A stretch of DNA of 64,000 nt from Pseudomonas asplenii (GTDB lineage Bacteria > Pseudomonadota > Gammaproteobacteria > Pseudomonadales > Pseudomonadaceae), in assembly GCF_900105475.1 (NCBI RefSeq), contig NZ_LT629777.1, forward strand, positions 2,666,001-2,730,000, written 5' to 3'. Both the position numbers and the translations under genes were made by a program. Shown one piece after another: positions 1 to 9,537 of this stretch (position 1 is its first letter; every line of letters starts with the position of its first letter). Under the pieces are notes generated by a model. The model made no database searches. It worked only from the letters and a program-made list of their open reading frames with translations, and was not told where the DNA came from.

Positions 1-1
1 G

Positions 2-601
2 GCGGTGGAGGCCGGGGCCGATCTGGTGCTGGTGCATCACGGCTATTTCTGGAAAGGCGAGGATCCCTGCGTCGTGGGGATGAAGCAGCGTCGACTGAAA
101 ACCCTGCTCAAGCACGACATCAGCCTGTTGGCCTACCACCTGCCACTGGACCTGCACCCGGAAGTCGGCAATAACGTGCAGCTTGCCCGCCAGTTGGATA
201 TCACCGTGGAAGGTCCGCTGGACCCCGAGAATCCCAAGGTGGTGGGGCTGGTCGGCTCCCTCAACGAACCGATGACCGCGCGCGACTTCGCCCGCAAGGT
301 CCAGCAGGCGCTGGGGCGCGAACCGTTGCTGATCGAGGGCAGCGAGATGATCCGACGGGTCGGCTGGTGTACGGGCGGTGGCCAGGGTTACATTGATCAG
401 GCGGTGTTGGCCGGGGTCGATCTGTACCTCAGCGGCGAAGCGTCCGAACAGACCTTCCACAGCGCGCAGGAAAACGGCGTCAGTTTCATTGCTGCCGGCC
501 ACCATGCGACCGAACGCTATGGCGTGCAGGCCCTGGGTGAATACCTGGCCCGGCGGTTTGCCCTGGAGCACCTGTTCATCGACTGCCCGAATCCGATCTA
601 G
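2..601 (+). CDS. NIF3-family dinuclear metal protein, 5' truncated by window edge
   Basis: About 199 codons are visible; the family is usually near 250 residues, so roughly the first 50 lie outside the window. The metal-site motifs of the NIF3/YbgI family are visible: a double histidine in LVHHGYFW near the start, YHLPLDLH about 40 residues later, and the C-terminal GHHATERYG with the H-x3-E pair that completes the dinuclear site. Family members form hexameric toroids; their physiological role is still debated (a GTP cyclohydrolase I type 2 label is common but weakly founded). The gene lies upstream of and in line with cysD, but a 166-bp gap with its own palindrome suggests separate transcription. 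Confidence 0.9.
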   Translation, partial: AVEAGADLVLVHHGYFWKGEDPCVVGMKQRRLKTLLKHDISLLAYHLPLDLHPEVGNNVQLARQLDITVEGPLDPENPKVVGLVGSLNEPMTARDFARKVQQALGREPLLIEGSEMIRRVGWCTGGGQGYIDQAVLAGVDLYLSGEASEQTFHSAQENGVSFIAAGHHATERYGVQALGEYLARRFALEHLFIDCPNPI

Positions 602-645
602 GCGCGATCCCGTCCGCTTTCAGGGGTGGGGGCTGCCAAACAGGG

Positions 646-663
646 CGATATATTCTTATATCG
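646..663. promoter_or_regulatory. Perfect palindrome upstream of cysD
   Basis: CGATATA-ttct-TATATCG is a perfect 7-bp inverted repeat about 105 bp before the cysD start. A TAGCAT box at 706-711 could be a -10, but the matching -35 position (ATCAAT) is poor, which fits an activator-dependent promoter. CysB is the known activator of such operons; that it binds here is inference. Confidence 0.35.
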
Positions 664-767
664 TTTCGATCTATCTGAGCTAATCAATAGAATAGGTCGC
701 TGTGCTAGCATGCCCCGCTCGAACACGGCCCGCAGGCCGTCCACAAGAACGCTTTTCGTGAGTAGCC

Positions 768-1685
768 ATGGTCGACAAACTGACGCATCTGAAACAGCTG
801 GAGGCGGAAAGCATCCACATCATCCGCGAGGTGGCCGCCGAGTTCGACAACCCGGTGATGCTGTACTCCATCGGTAAAGATTCCGCCGTGATGCTGCACC
901 TGGCACGCAAGGCGTTTTTCCCCGGCAAGCTGCCGTTTCCGGTGATGCATGTCGATACCCAGTGGAAATTCCAGGAAATGTACAAATTCCGTGATCGCAT
1001 GGTCGCGGAAATGGGCCTGGACCTGATCACCCACGTCAACCCGGAAGGTGTGGCGCAGGGCATCAACCCGTTCACCCACGGTAGTTCCAAGCACACCGAT
1101 ATCATGAAGACCCAGGGCCTCAAACAGGCGCTGGACAAACATGGTTTCGACGCTGCTTTCGGAGGCGCCCGACGTGACGAAGAAAAATCCCGTGCCAAGG
1201 AGCGTGTGTATTCCTTCCGCGACAGCAAGCACCGCTGGGATCCGAAGAACCAGCGTCCGGAACTGTGGAACGTGTACAACGGCAAGGTCAACAAGGGCGA
1301 GTCGATCCGCGTCTTCCCATTGTCGAACTGGACCGAGCTGGACATCTGGCAGTACATCTACCTCGAAGGCATTCCGATCGTGCCGCTGTATTTCGCCGCC
1401 GAGCGTGAAGTCATCGAGAAGAACGGCACCCTGATCATGATCGACGACGATCGCATCCTCGAGCACCTGTCCGACGAGGAAAAAGCCCGTATCGTCAAGA
1501 AGAAGGTGCGTTTCCGTACCCTTGGCTGCTACCCGTTGACGGGCGCGGTGGAGTCCGAGGCCGAAACCCTCACGGACATCATTCAGGAAATGCTCCTGAC
1601 GCGTACTTCCGAGCGCCAGGGCCGGGTCATCGACCACGATGGTGCCGGTTCGATGGAAGACAAGAAACGTCAGGGCTACTTCTAA
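768..1685 (+). CDS. cysD: Sulfate adenylyltransferase subunit 2
   Basis: CysD is the catalytic small subunit of ATP sulfurylase. It makes APS from sulfate and ATP, driven by GTP hydrolysis in CysN. The 305-residue product has the full family length. The PP-loop pyrophosphatase motif ([11 protein letters not shown], about residues 30-40) is intact, and the C-terminus ends in the typical DKKRQGYF. The ATG at 768 has upstream GTGAGTAG rather than a strong Shine-Dalgarno, but the following [19 protein letters not shown] is the conserved N-terminus. cysNC follows after 15 bp, so the two are one operon. Confidence 0.97.
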   Translation: MVDKLTHLKQLEAESIHIIREVAAEFDNPVMLYSIGKDSAVMLHLARKAFFPGKLPFPVMHVDTQWKFQEMYKFRDRMVAEMGLDLITHVNPEGVAQGINPFTHGSSKHTDIMKTQGLKQALDKHGFDAAFGGARRDEEKSRAKERVYSFRDSKHRWDPKNQRPELWNVYNGKVNKGESIRVFPLSNWTELDIWQYIYLEGIPIVPLYFAAEREVIEKNGTLIMIDDDRILEHLSDEEKARIVKKKVRFRTLGCYPLTGAVESEAETLTDIIQEMLLTRTSERQGRVIDHDGAGSMEDKKRQGYF

Positions 1686-1700
1686 ACAGGGTTTTTCAGC

Positions 1701-3599
1701 ATGTCGCATCAATCCGATCTGATCAGCGAGGACATCCTCGCCTACCTGGGCCAGCACGAACGCAAGGAACTGCTGCGTTTCCTGACCTGCGGCAACGTCG
1801 ACGACGGCAAGAGCACCCTGATCGGGCGCCTGCTGCACGACTCCAAGATGATTTACGAAGACCATCTGGAAGCCATCACCCGTGATTCGAAGAAAGTCGG
1901 CACCACCGGTGACGACATCGACCTGGCACTGCTGGTCGACGGCCTGCAGGCCGAGCGCGAGCAGGGCATCACCATCGATGTCGCCTACCGCTATTTCTCC
2001 ACCGCCAAGCGCAAATTCATCATCGCCGATACTCCCGGCCATGAGCAGTACACCCGCAACATGGCTACGGGTGCCTCTACCTGTGACCTGGCGATCATCC
2101 TGGTCGATGCCCGCTACGGTGTGCAGACCCAGACCCGTCGCCACAGCTTCATCGCCTCCCTGTTGGGCATCAAACACATCGTCGTCGCCATCAACAAGAT
2201 GGACCTCAAGGACTTCGACCAGGGCGTGTTCGAGTCGATCAAGGCCGACTACCTGAAGTTCGCCGAAGGCCTGAAGATGAAACCTTCGAGCATGCACTTC
2301 GTGCCGATGTCGGCGCTCAAGGGCGACAACGTGGTGAACAAGAGCGAGCGTTCGCCCTGGTACACCGGCCAGTCGCTGATGGAAATCCTCGAGACCGTGG
2401 AAGTGGCGGGCGACCGCAATCTCACCGACCTGCGTTTCCCGGTGCAGTACGTCAACCGTCCGAACCTGAACTTCCGCGGCTTTGCCGGCACCCTCGCCAG
2501 CGGCATCGTGAAGAAAGGCGACGAAGTGGTGGTTCTGCCGTCGGGCAAGAGCAGCCGCGTGAAATCCATCGTTACCTACGAAGGTGAGTTGGAACACGCA
2601 GGTCCCGGCCAGGCCGTGACCCTGACCATGGAAGACGAGATCGACATCTCCCGTGGCGACCTGCTGGTCCATGCCGACAGCGTGCCACCGGTGACCGACA
2701 GCTTCGAGGCCATGCTGGTCTGGATGGCCGAAGAACCGATGCTGCCGGGCAAGAAATACGACATCAAGCGTGCCACCAGCTATGTGCCGGGCTCGATTGC
2801 CAGCATCGTCCATCGGGTCGACGTCAACACCCTGGAAGAAGGCTCGGCCAGTGCCCTGCAACTGAACGAGATTGGCAAGGTCAAGATTGCCCTGGATACG
2901 CCAATCGCCCTGGATGGTTACGACAGCAACCGCACTACTGGCGCGTTCATCGTCATCGACCGCCTGACCAACGGCACCGTCGGCGCCGGCATGATCGTCG
3001 CCCAGCCGCTGGCCCATGGCGGTGCCACTCACCATGGCAAGCTGGCGCATGTCGCGACCGAAGAACGCGCCCAGCGTTTCGGTCAGCAACCGGCCACCGT
3101 GCTGTTCACTGGCCTTTCGGGCGCTGGCAAGAGCACCCTGGCCTATGCCGTGGAGCGCAAGCTGTTCGATATGGGCCGTGCGGTGTTCGTCCTGGATGGT
3201 CAGAACCTGCGCCACGACCTGAACAAGGGGCTGGCGCAGGATCGCGCCGGTCGCACCGAAAATTGGCGGCGTGCCGCCCAGGTGGCGCGCCAGTTCAACG
3301 AAGCCGGCCTGCTGACCCTGGCCGCGTTCGTGGCGCCGGATGCCGAAGGTCGCGAGCAGGCCAAGGTGTTGATCGGTGCTGAGCGTCTGGTCACCGTTTA
3401 CGTCCAGGCCTCGCCATTGGTCTGCCGTGAGCGTGACCCGCAAGGGCTGTACGCGGCGGGTGGCGACAACATCCCGGGTGAGTCCTTCCCGTACGATGTG
3501 CCGCTCAATGCCGACCTGGTCGTCGACACGCAAGCCTTGTCGCTGGAAGACAGCGTCAAGCAGGTGCTGGATCTGCTGCGTCAGCGCGGCGCGATCTAA
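1701..3599 (+). CDS. cysNC: Bifunctional sulfate adenylyltransferase subunit 1 / APS kinase
   Basis: A 632-residue fusion. The N-terminal half is an EF-Tu-like GTPase: P-loop GNVDDGKST near residue 31, [11 protein letters not shown] (G3) and NKMD (G4). It is followed by beta-barrel domains. From about residue 455 an APS kinase domain starts, with Walker [10 protein letters not shown] near residue 468, then VLDGQNLR and [11 protein letters not shown]. With CysD it forms APS; the kinase domain converts APS to PAPS. The fusion is usual in Pseudomonas. It is the second gene of the cysD operon and is closed by a strong terminator 18 bp later. Confidence 0.97.
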   Translation: MSHQSDLISEDILAYLGQHERKELLRFLTCGNVDDGKSTLIGRLLHDSKMIYEDHLEAITRDSKKVGTTGDDIDLALLVDGLQAEREQGITIDVAYRYFSTAKRKFIIADTPGHEQYTRNMATGASTCDLAIILVDARYGVQTQTRRHSFIASLLGIKHIVVAINKMDLKDFDQGVFESIKADYLKFAEGLKMKPSSMHFVPMSALKGDNVVNKSERSPWYTGQSLMEILETVEVAGDRNLTDLRFPVQYVNRPNLNFRGFAGTLASGIVKKGDEVVVLPSGKSSRVKSIVTYEGELEHAGPGQAVTLTMEDEIDISRGDLLVHADSVPPVTDSFEAMLVWMAEEPMLPGKKYDIKRATSYVPGSIASIVHRVDVNTLEEGSASALQLNEIGKVKIALDTPIALDGYDSNRTTGAFIVIDRLTNGTVGAGMIVAQPLAHGGATHHGKLAHVATEERAQRFGQQPATVLFTGLSGAGKSTLAYAVERKLFDMGRAVFVLDGQNLRHDLNKGLAQDRAGRTENWRRAAQVARQFNEAGLLTLAAFVAPDAEGREQAKVLIGAERLVTVYVQASPLVCRERDPQGLYAAGGDNIPGESFPYDVPLNADLVVDTQALSLEDSVKQVLDLLRQRGAI

Positions 3600-3616
3600 G
3601 CCTCGCCGGCAACAGA

Positions 3617-3652
3617 AAAGCCCGCGACCGATCACTCGGTCGCGGGCTTTTT
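3617..3652 (+). terminator. Rho-independent terminator after cysNC
   Basis: A 14-bp perfect stem (AAAGCCCGCGACCG with its complement) around a 6-nt loop ends in a short T run. The A run on the left makes it usable from the minus strand too, so it can also serve the convergent acyltransferase gene. Confidence 0.9.
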
Positions 3653-3700
3653 CATGGGCCATCAGATCGTTGGGTGGCTAAGATCGCCTTCGCGGGCACC

Positions 3701-4606
3701 TCAGGACTTGGCGGGGTACTCGCTGTGCAAGCGCGCCAGCAAGGCATCCTTGTCTGCCCATAGCTGGTTGATCCAGGTCTGGAATGCCTGGCGGTACTCG
3801 GCGTCCTGCTCATAGTTGCGGCCAATGAACTGGGGCGGAATCTGCAATTCTTCGAAATGCACCACGACCTCGCGCATGTCGCCGCACAACAGGTTCCAGA
3901 ATCCCGGCCGTCCGCCCGGATAGTGGATGGTCACGTTGACGATCGACTCCAACTGCTCGCCCATGGCATCCAGCACGAAGGCAATGCCACCGGCCTTGGG
4001 CTTGAGCAGGTAGCGGAACGGCGACTGCTGCTGTGCATGTTTGCCCGGGGTGAAACGTGTGCCTTCGGCGAAGTTGAAGATGCCCACAGGGTTTTTGCGA
4101 AATTTCGCGCAGGTCTTGCGGGTGGTTTCCAGGTCCTTGCCTTTCTTTTCCGGGTGTTTTTCCAGGTACGCCTTCGAGTAGCGTTTCATGAACGGAAAGC
4201 CCAGTGCCCACCAGGCCAGGCCGATCACCGGGACCCAGATCAACTCCTGCTTGAGAAAGAATTTCAGGGGGCGAATGCGCCGGTTGAGCACGTACTGCAG
4301 GACCAGGATGTCGACCCAGCTCTGGTGATTGCTGGTGACCAAGTAGGAGTGCTGATAGTCCAGCCCCTCAAGGCCGCTGAGGTGCCAGCGGGTCTTGCGG
4401 ACCAGGTGCATCCAGGCCTTGTTGTTGCTGATCCAGGCCTCATGGATATGGTTCATCAGCCAGTGGCTGAAGCGCTCGGTCAAGTTGAAGGGCAGGACCT
4501 TGAGCAGTGCCACGCAGAACAGGAGCGAGCACAGCAGCAGGGTGTTCAAGGCCAGCAGCAGCGAGGCGAGCAGGCCACGCAACGGGGCCGGGAGGAAGTC
4601 GAGCAT
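3701..4606 (-). CDS. PlsC-type acyltransferase (YihG-like)
   Basis: A 301-residue lysophospholipid acyltransferase family member. The N-terminus carries a hydrophobic stretch (LLASLLLALNTLLLCSLLF). The catalytic motif NHQSWVD (N-H-x4-D) lies near residue 72 and the substrate-binding motif FAEGTRFT near residue 165. The start at 4606 (MLDFLPAPLRG) was chosen because AAAGGACACC precedes it; an upstream in-frame extension lacks a good ribosome site. YihG in E. coli is a 1-acyl-glycerol-3-phosphate acyltransferase; the exact substrate here is not shown by sequence. It is a single gene between cysNC (convergent) and pta (same strand, 111 bp upstream). Confidence 0.88.
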   Translation of the reverse strand: MLDFLPAPLRGLLASLLLALNTLLLCSLLFCVALLKVLPFNLTERFSHWLMNHIHEAWISNNKAWMHLVRKTRWHLSGLEGLDYQHSYLVTSNHQSWVDILVLQYVLNRRIRPLKFFLKQELIWVPVIGLAWWALGFPFMKRYSKAYLEKHPEKKGKDLETTRKTCAKFRKNPVGIFNFAEGTRFTPGKHAQQQSPFRYLLKPKAGGIAFVLDAMGEQLESIVNVTIHYPGGRPGFWNLLCGDMREVVVHFEELQIPPQFIGRNYEQDAEYRQAFQTWINQLWADKDALLARLHSEYPAKS

Positions 4607-4717
4607 GGTGTCCTTTCTCGAAAGTGCGTTCTTGTTTGAGCGAGCGGTCGTAGCCCTCACGCCTTATGGCATGAGGGTAACGGACACCGGCAGTATCGTG
4701 CAGCTACTTCAGATATT

Positions 4718-6817
4718 TCAGATATCCACGGGTCGGTTGGCGGCCTGGATCGCGGTAAGGGCGATGGTATAGACGATGTCGTCGACCTGGGCGCCGCGTG
4801 GCAGGTCGTTGACCGGCTTGCGCAGGCCTTGCAGCATTGGCCCCAGGCTCACGCAGTCGGCGCTGCGTTGCACCGCCTTGTGGGTGGTGTTGCCGGTATT
4901 CAGGTCGGGGAACACGAACACCGTGGCCCGACCAGCGACCTGGCTGTTGGGCGCCAGTTGCCGGGCGACGTTTTCGTTGGCGGCGGCGTCGTACTGCAAC
5001 GGGCCGTCGATCAGCAGTTCGCGCTGGGCTTCGTGGGCCAGCAGGGTGGCTTCGCGGACTTTCTCCACTTCCTCGCCGCTGGCCGATTCGCCGCTGGAGT
5101 AGCTGATCATCGCCACCCGTGGCGCGATGCCGAATGCCTGGGCCGAGTCGGCACTTTGCAGGGCGATTTCCGCCAGTTCGGTGGCCGACGGGTGTGGATT
5201 CATCACGCAGTCGCCATAGACCAGCACCTGCTCGGGGAACAGCATGAAGAACACCGATGAGACCAGGGTGCAGCCCGGTGCGGTCTTGATCAGTTGCAGC
5301 GCCGGGCGGATGGTATTGGCGGTGGAGTGGATCACCCCGGAGACCAGACCATCGACTTCGTCCAGCGCCAGCATCATGGTGCCGATCACCACCGTGTCTT
5401 CCAGTTGCTGCTCGGCCATCGGCGTGTTGAGGCTCTTGTTCTTGCGCAGGGCCACCATCGGCTCGGCGTAGCGTCCGCGAATCTGGTCCGGGTCGAGAAT
5501 CTCAAGCCCTGGTGGCAGCTCGAAACCATGGGCCTTGGCGACCGCCTCGACATCCGCCGGCTTGGCCAGCAGCACGCAACGGGCGATGCCGCGTGCCTGG
5601 CAGATCGCTGCGGCCTGGACGGTCAGCGGCTCGCTGCCTTCGGGCAGGACGATACGCTTGTTGGCTTGTTGGGCACGCTGGATCAACTGATAGCGGAACA
5701 CCGCTGGCGTCAGACGCATTTCCCGTGGCGTGCCGCAGCGCTGGTGCAGCCATTGGGCATCGAGGTGGCTGGCGACGAAATCAGTGATGATTTCCGCCCG
5801 CTCGCGGTCATCGATCGGAATTTCCTTGTTCAGGCTGTTGAGCTGGTTGGCGGTGTCGTAGGAACCGGTGCTCACCGACAGTACCGGCAGGCCGGCCTGC
5901 AGCGCGCCGCGACACAACTCCATCAGGCGTGGGTCGGGCTTGGTATCGCTGGTCAGCAGCAGGCCTGCCAGGGGCACGCCGTTGAGTGCTGCCAGGCTGA
6001 CGGCGAGGATAATGTCGTCGCGGTCGCCGGGGGTCACCACCAGCACGCCCGGCTTGAGCAGTTGCAGGGTGTTCAGCACGGTGCGGGCGCAAAGGATGAT
6101 CTTCGACATGCGTCGGGTTTCATAGTCGCCGGCATTGAGCACCTGAGCGCCCAGCAACTCGGCAACGTCGCGGGTACGTGGGGCATTGAGTTCCGGTTGG
6201 TACGGAATGCAGCCCAGCAGACGGAAGTCGCCACTGCGCAACAGCGGCGAGTGTTCCTTGAGGCGGGCGGCGAAGGCCTCCATGCTTTCGTCGGTACGCA
6301 CCTTGTTGAGGATCACGCCGAGGACCTTGGGGTCCTTGGGGCCGCCAAACAGTTGCGCCTGCAACTCGACCCGGCCGGACAACTCGGTCAGTACTTCGTT
6401 TTCCGGTGCCGAGACCAGGATCACCTCGGCATCCAGGCTTTTTGCCAGGTGCAGGTTGACCCGTGCGGCATAGCTGGCGCTGCGGGTCGGGACCATGCCT
6501 TCGACCACCAACACATCCTTGCCGACCGCAGCCTGCTGATACAGGGCGATGATTTCTTCCAGCAACTCGTCGAGCTGACCGTCGCCGAGCATCCGCTCGA
6601 CGTGGGCCAGGCCCAGTGGTTGCGGCGGTTTCAGACCATGGGTACGGGCCACCAGCTCGGTCGAGCGTTCCGGGCCGGTATCACCCGGATGCGGCTGGGC
6701 GATGGGCTTGAAGAAACCGACTTGCAGGCCGGCGCGTTCCAGCGTCCGAACCAGCCCGAGGCTGATCGAGGTCAGACCCACACCGAAATCGGTGGGTGCT
6801 ATAAAGAAAGTTTGCAT
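4718..6817 (-). CDS. pta: Phosphate acetyltransferase, long DRTGG form
   Basis: Interconverts acetyl-CoA and acetyl phosphate, normally as partner of acetate kinase. At 699 residues it is the long form. Residues 1 to about 210 are a P-loop dethiobiotin-synthetase-like domain (starting FFIAPTDFGVGLTS), then a DRTGG domain to about 340, then the catalytic PTA domain with LPEGSEPLTVQAA, VYGDCVMNPHPSATEL and YSSGESASGEEV. No ackA is adjacent in the window. The ATG at 6817 begins the conserved MQTFFIAPT N-terminus. Confidence 0.96.
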   Translation of the reverse strand: MQTFFIAPTDFGVGLTSISLGLVRTLERAGLQVGFFKPIAQPHPGDTGPERSTELVARTHGLKPPQPLGLAHVERMLGDGQLDELLEEIIALYQQAAVGKDVLVVEGMVPTRSASYAARVNLHLAKSLDAEVILVSAPENEVLTELSGRVELQAQLFGGPKDPKVLGVILNKVRTDESMEAFAARLKEHSPLLRSGDFRLLGCIPYQPELNAPRTRDVAELLGAQVLNAGDYETRRMSKIILCARTVLNTLQLLKPGVLVVTPGDRDDIILAVSLAALNGVPLAGLLLTSDTKPDPRLMELCRGALQAGLPVLSVSTGSYDTANQLNSLNKEIPIDDRERAEIITDFVASHLDAQWLHQRCGTPREMRLTPAVFRYQLIQRAQQANKRIVLPEGSEPLTVQAAAICQARGIARCVLLAKPADVEAVAKAHGFELPPGLEILDPDQIRGRYAEPMVALRKNKSLNTPMAEQQLEDTVVIGTMMLALDEVDGLVSGVIHSTANTIRPALQLIKTAPGCTLVSSVFFMLFPEQVLVYGDCVMNPHPSATELAEIALQSADSAQAFGIAPRVAMISYSSGESASGEEVEKVREATLLAHEAQRELLIDGPLQYDAAANENVARQLAPNSQVAGRATVFVFPDLNTGNTTHKAVQRSADCVSLGPMLQGLRKPVNDLPRGAQVDDIVYTIALTAIQAANRPVDI

Positions 6818-6873
6818 GCGTAGTCTCTTGTGGAGCGCAACTTCGAGGACCGATGGTTGATCCTCTGCGATAT

Positions 6874-7094
6874 TCAGACGCCAAGGTTAGCGCTAACCGA
6901 GCCCTGTGCGCACCAACCACATTCAAAGGGCTGGCCGATTCTGGCCGAACGCTGTGCCGGCTCCAGCACCCAGGCGCGTGACTGCCAGGGCGGCTGGTGG
7001 CGCAGGTGCTGGGTGTGGCCGCAGGACAGCTCGACGACCCAGTGGCCGTCCTCATCCAGGTGGAAACCGAGGATGAAGGAGGGGGGCGTTTCAC
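6874..7094 (-). CDS. DUF3565 zinc-ribbon-like small protein; start unresolved, possible frameshift
   Basis: The frame reading ILGFHLDEDGHWVVEL, CGHTQHLRHQPPW, then ECGWC is clearly a DUF3565 protein, with cysteine/histidine pairs that probably bind metal. In this frame there is no ATG or GTG near the expected start; upstream codons simply run on antisense to slyD. A GTG at 7092-7094 (reading MKRPP) is in another frame and would join the conserved frame if the run of six Cs (plus-strand Gs 7081-7086) were one base longer. Either the sequence has a homopolymer error, the gene is frameshifted, or it uses an unusual start. Role unknown. Confidence 0.7.
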
Positions 7095-7179
7095 CCCGTC
7101 TGTCCGGGTTCCGTTCGCTTTCGGACGAATCCTTGTTTAGACTTATCCGCTCTTCATTCTTCTGCAAAGGTCTCGCCCC

Positions 7180-7665
7180 ATGCTGATCGCCGCCAACAAG
7201 GCTGTGTCCATCGACTATACCCTCACCAACGACGCTGGTGAGGTCATCGACAGCTCTGCCGGCGGCGCACCGCTGGTTTACCTGCAAGGTGCAGGCAACA
7301 TCATTCCAGGTCTGGAAAAAGCTCTGGAAGGCAAGGCCGTCGACGACGAGCTGAACGTTACCGTCGAGCCTGAAGACGCCTACGGCGAATACGCTGCCGA
7401 ACTGGTCAGCACCCTGAGCCGCAGCATGTTCGAAGGCGTCGATGAGCTGGAAGTGGGCATGCAGTTCCACGCCTCCGCTCCGGACGGCCAGATGCAGATC
7501 GTCACCATCCGCGACCTGGACGGCGACGACGTCACCGTCGACGGCAACCATCCGCTGGCTGGCCAGCGCCTGAACTTCAAGGTCAAGGTTGTCAGCGTTC
7601 GTGACGCCAGCCAGGAAGAAATCGCCCATGGTCACATCCATGGCGAAGGCGGCCATCACCACTGA
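7180..7665 (+). CDS. slyD: FKBP-type peptidyl-prolyl isomerase SlyD
   Basis: A 161-residue cytoplasmic FKBP-type prolyl isomerase and chaperone. The FKBP core (residues 1-70 and about 125-150) is interrupted by the insert-in-flap domain (about 70-125, PEDAYGEYAAELV onward). The C-terminus HGHIHGEGGHHH is histidine-rich and suits nickel or zinc binding; it is much shorter than the E. coli tail. AAAGGTCTCGCCCC precedes the ATG. A terminator follows 28 bp after the stop, so it is a single-gene unit. Confidence 0.95.
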   Translation: MLIAANKAVSIDYTLTNDAGEVIDSSAGGAPLVYLQGAGNIIPGLEKALEGKAVDDELNVTVEPEDAYGEYAAELVSTLSRSMFEGVDELEVGMQFHASAPDGQMQIVTIRDLDGDDVTVDGNHPLAGQRLNFKVKVVSVRDASQEEIAHGHIHGEGGHHH

Positions 7666-7692
7666 GTTCTGCTGCTAAGCTCTGGTTGTAGG

Positions 7693-7716
7693 AAGGCGCC
7701 CACGGGCGCCTTTTTT
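7693..7716 (+). terminator. Rho-independent terminator after slyD
   Basis: An 8-bp stem (AAGGCGCC / GGCGCCTT) around CACG, followed by a run of six Ts. Confidence 0.9.
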
Positions 7717-7802
7717 AGTCCGCCGCGGTTTCATGCCTGGAAACCGGTCGTGGTGTCGGGCGACAATGTCGAGACGTTACACGGGATTATCGGGAGTTCG
7801 TC

Positions 7803-8285
7803 ATGAGTGCTTTTCACGACCTTACGCTAGTAGCGCTGGATGGCCAGGACCTACCCCTCGCGCCTTTCAAGGGGCGTGTCGTGCTGGTGGTCAATGTCGC
7901 CTCCAAGTGTGGGCTGACGCCGCAGTACGCAGCATTGGAGAACCTCTACCAGCAATACAAGGGCCAGGGCTTCAGTGTCCTGGGCCTGCCGTGCAACCAG
8001 TTTGCCGGTCAGGAACCGGGCTCCGAGGAGGACATCCGCGAATTCTGCAGCCTCAACTACGGGGTGACCTTTCCATTGAGCCGCAAGCTGGAAGTCAACG
8101 GCCATGAGCGTCATCAGCTGTATCGGCTGCTGGCGGGCGAGGGCGCCGAGTTTCCCGGGGATATCACCTGGAACTTCGAAAAATTCCTGGTGGGCAAGGA
8201 CGGTCGCGTGCTGGCACGTTTCTCGCCGCGTACCGCCCCGGACGATCCGGCGGTAGTCCAGGCCATCGAGAAGGCACTCGCCTGA
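7803..8285 (+). CDS. Glutathione peroxidase family thiol peroxidase
   Basis: A 160-residue peroxidase of the BtuE/BsaA type. The peroxidatic residue is Cys36 (NVASKCGLTPQY) in place of selenocysteine; the conserved LGLPCNQFAGQEPG (glutamine) and TWNFEKFLV (tryptophan) complete the active site. Bacterial members often use thioredoxin rather than glutathione as reductant, so the substrate name is by family only. It stands alone downstream of slyD with its own start (GGGAGTTCGTC before ATG). Confidence 0.93.
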   Translation: MSAFHDLTLVALDGQDLPLAPFKGRVVLVVNVASKCGLTPQYAALENLYQQYKGQGFSVLGLPCNQFAGQEPGSEEDIREFCSLNYGVTFPLSRKLEVNGHERHQLYRLLAGEGAEFPGDITWNFEKFLVGKDGRVLARFSPRTAPDDPAVVQAIEKALA

Positions 8286-8343
8286 GCATTTCTGTAGGGG
8301 CCTGCCCGCGTTAAAGGTGGGCTACCCCTGATACTTTTCGAGC

Positions 8344-8360
8344 TTGATCACTCAGATCAA
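8344..8360. promoter_or_regulatory. Inverted repeat upstream of the flavin oxidoreductase
   Basis: TTGATC-actca-GATCAA, 73 bp before the ATG of the next gene. It resembles an Anr/Fnr box, but the spacing between TTGAT and ATCAA is 7 rather than 4, so a different regulator is more likely. Low certainty. Confidence 0.3.
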
Positions 8361-8433
8361 TAGTGCTGGGCGCTGGCCTGAGGGCGGAATATTATCCCGA
8401 TCATAAATTCCCCTTCAGTTGCGGAGTACCTCC

Positions 8434-9537
8434 ATGTCGGTCCAAGCCCTGTTCAAGCCCTTCCACCTTGGTGCCCTGGAACTGCCGACCCGCGTGGTGA
8501 TGGCACCGATGACGCGTTCGTTCTCGCCAGGTGGCATGCCCAATTCGAAAGTCATCGAGTACTACCGCAAGCGTGCGGCGGCGGGTGTGGGCCTGATCGT
8601 CACCGAAGGCACCACGGTCGGTCATCCAGCGGCCAACGGTTATCCGAACGTGCCGCATTTCTATGGCGAAGCTGCCCTGGCCGGCTGGAAAAAAGTGGTC
8701 GAGGCGGTGCATGCCGAGGGCGGCAAGATCGTTCCGCAGCTCTGGCATGTGGGCAATGTGCGACGCCTGGGCACTGAGCCGGACGCCAGCGTTCCCGGCT
8801 ACGGTCCGAGCGGGAAACTCAAGGATGGTCAGGTCGTGGTCCATGGCATGACTCACCAGGACATCCAGGACGTGATCGCCGCGTTCGCCCAGGCGGCGAA
8901 GGATGCCCGCGAGATCGGCATGGACGGCGTCGAGATCCACGGCGCCCACGGCTACCTGATCGACCAGTTCTTCTGGGAAGGCAGCAACCAGCGCACTGAC
9001 GAGTACGGCGGCAGTCTGGCCAATCGTTCGCGCTTTGCCATCGAGCTGATCCAGGCCGTGCGCGCCGCCGTTGGCGCGGATTTCCCGATCATCTTCCGGT
9101 TCTCCCAGTGGAAGCAGCAGGACTATACCGCGCGCCTGGTACAGACGCCGGAGGCGCTGGGTGAATTCCTCAAGCCGTTGTCCGAGGCCGGCGTGGATAT
9201 TTTCCATTGCTCCACGCGGCGTTTCTGGGAGCCGGAGTTCGAAGGCTCGACACTCAACCTGGCCGGCTGGACCCGTCAACTGACCGGCAAGCCAACCATC
9301 ACCGTCGGCAGCGTCGGCCTGGATGGCGAGTTCCTGCAATTCATGGTCAATACCGACAAGGTGGCCCAGCCGGCCAGCCTGGAGAATCTGCTGGAGCGCC
9401 TGAACAACGATGAGTTCGATCTGGTGGCGGTCGGTCGGGCGCTGCTGGTCGACCCGGATTGGGCGGTGAAAGTGCGCGATGGTCGTGAGCAGGAAATTCT
9501 GCCGTTCAGCCGCGAGGCTTTGACCAGTCTGATCTGA
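8434..9537 (+). CDS. NADH:flavin oxidoreductase, old yellow enzyme family
   Basis: A 367-residue TIM-barrel FMN enzyme. Family motifs seen are MAPMTRSFSPGG near the start, HGAHGYLIDQFFW in the middle (flavin and substrate pocket), and SNQRTDEYGGSLANRSRF just after it. Such enzymes reduce activated alkenes or related electrophiles with NAD(P)H; the natural substrate cannot be told from sequence. The start at 8434 (MSVQALFKPF) follows GGAG by 8 bases; a TTG five codons earlier is less likely. Its 3' end overlaps the convergent glycosyltransferase gene by 32 bp. Confidence 0.93.
   Translation: MSVQALFKPFHLGALELPTRVVMAPMTRSFSPGGMPNSKVIEYYRKRAAAGVGLIVTEGTTVGHPAANGYPNVPHFYGEAALAGWKKVVEAVHAEGGKIVPQLWHVGNVRRLGTEPDASVPGYGPSGKLKDGQVVVHGMTHQDIQDVIAAFAQAAKDAREIGMDGVEIHGAHGYLIDQFFWEGSNQRTDEYGGSLANRSRFAIELIQAVRAAVGADFPIIFRFSQWKQQDYTARLVQTPEALGEFLKPLSEAGVDIFHCSTRRFWEPEFEGSTLNLAGWTRQLTGKPTITVGSVGLDGEFLQFMVNTDKVAQPASLENLLERLNNDEFDLVAVGRALLVDPDWAVKVRDGREQEILPFSREALTSLI

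Noticed and set aside
705..3662. 985-codon open frame on the minus strand
   Set aside because: It lies wholly antisense to cysD and cysNC, has no family motifs, and arises from the high G+C codon pattern of those genes.
8344..8360. Anr/Fnr box before the flavin oxidoreductase
   Set aside because: TTGAT and ATCAA are 7 bases apart instead of 4; kept only as an unnamed inverted repeat.
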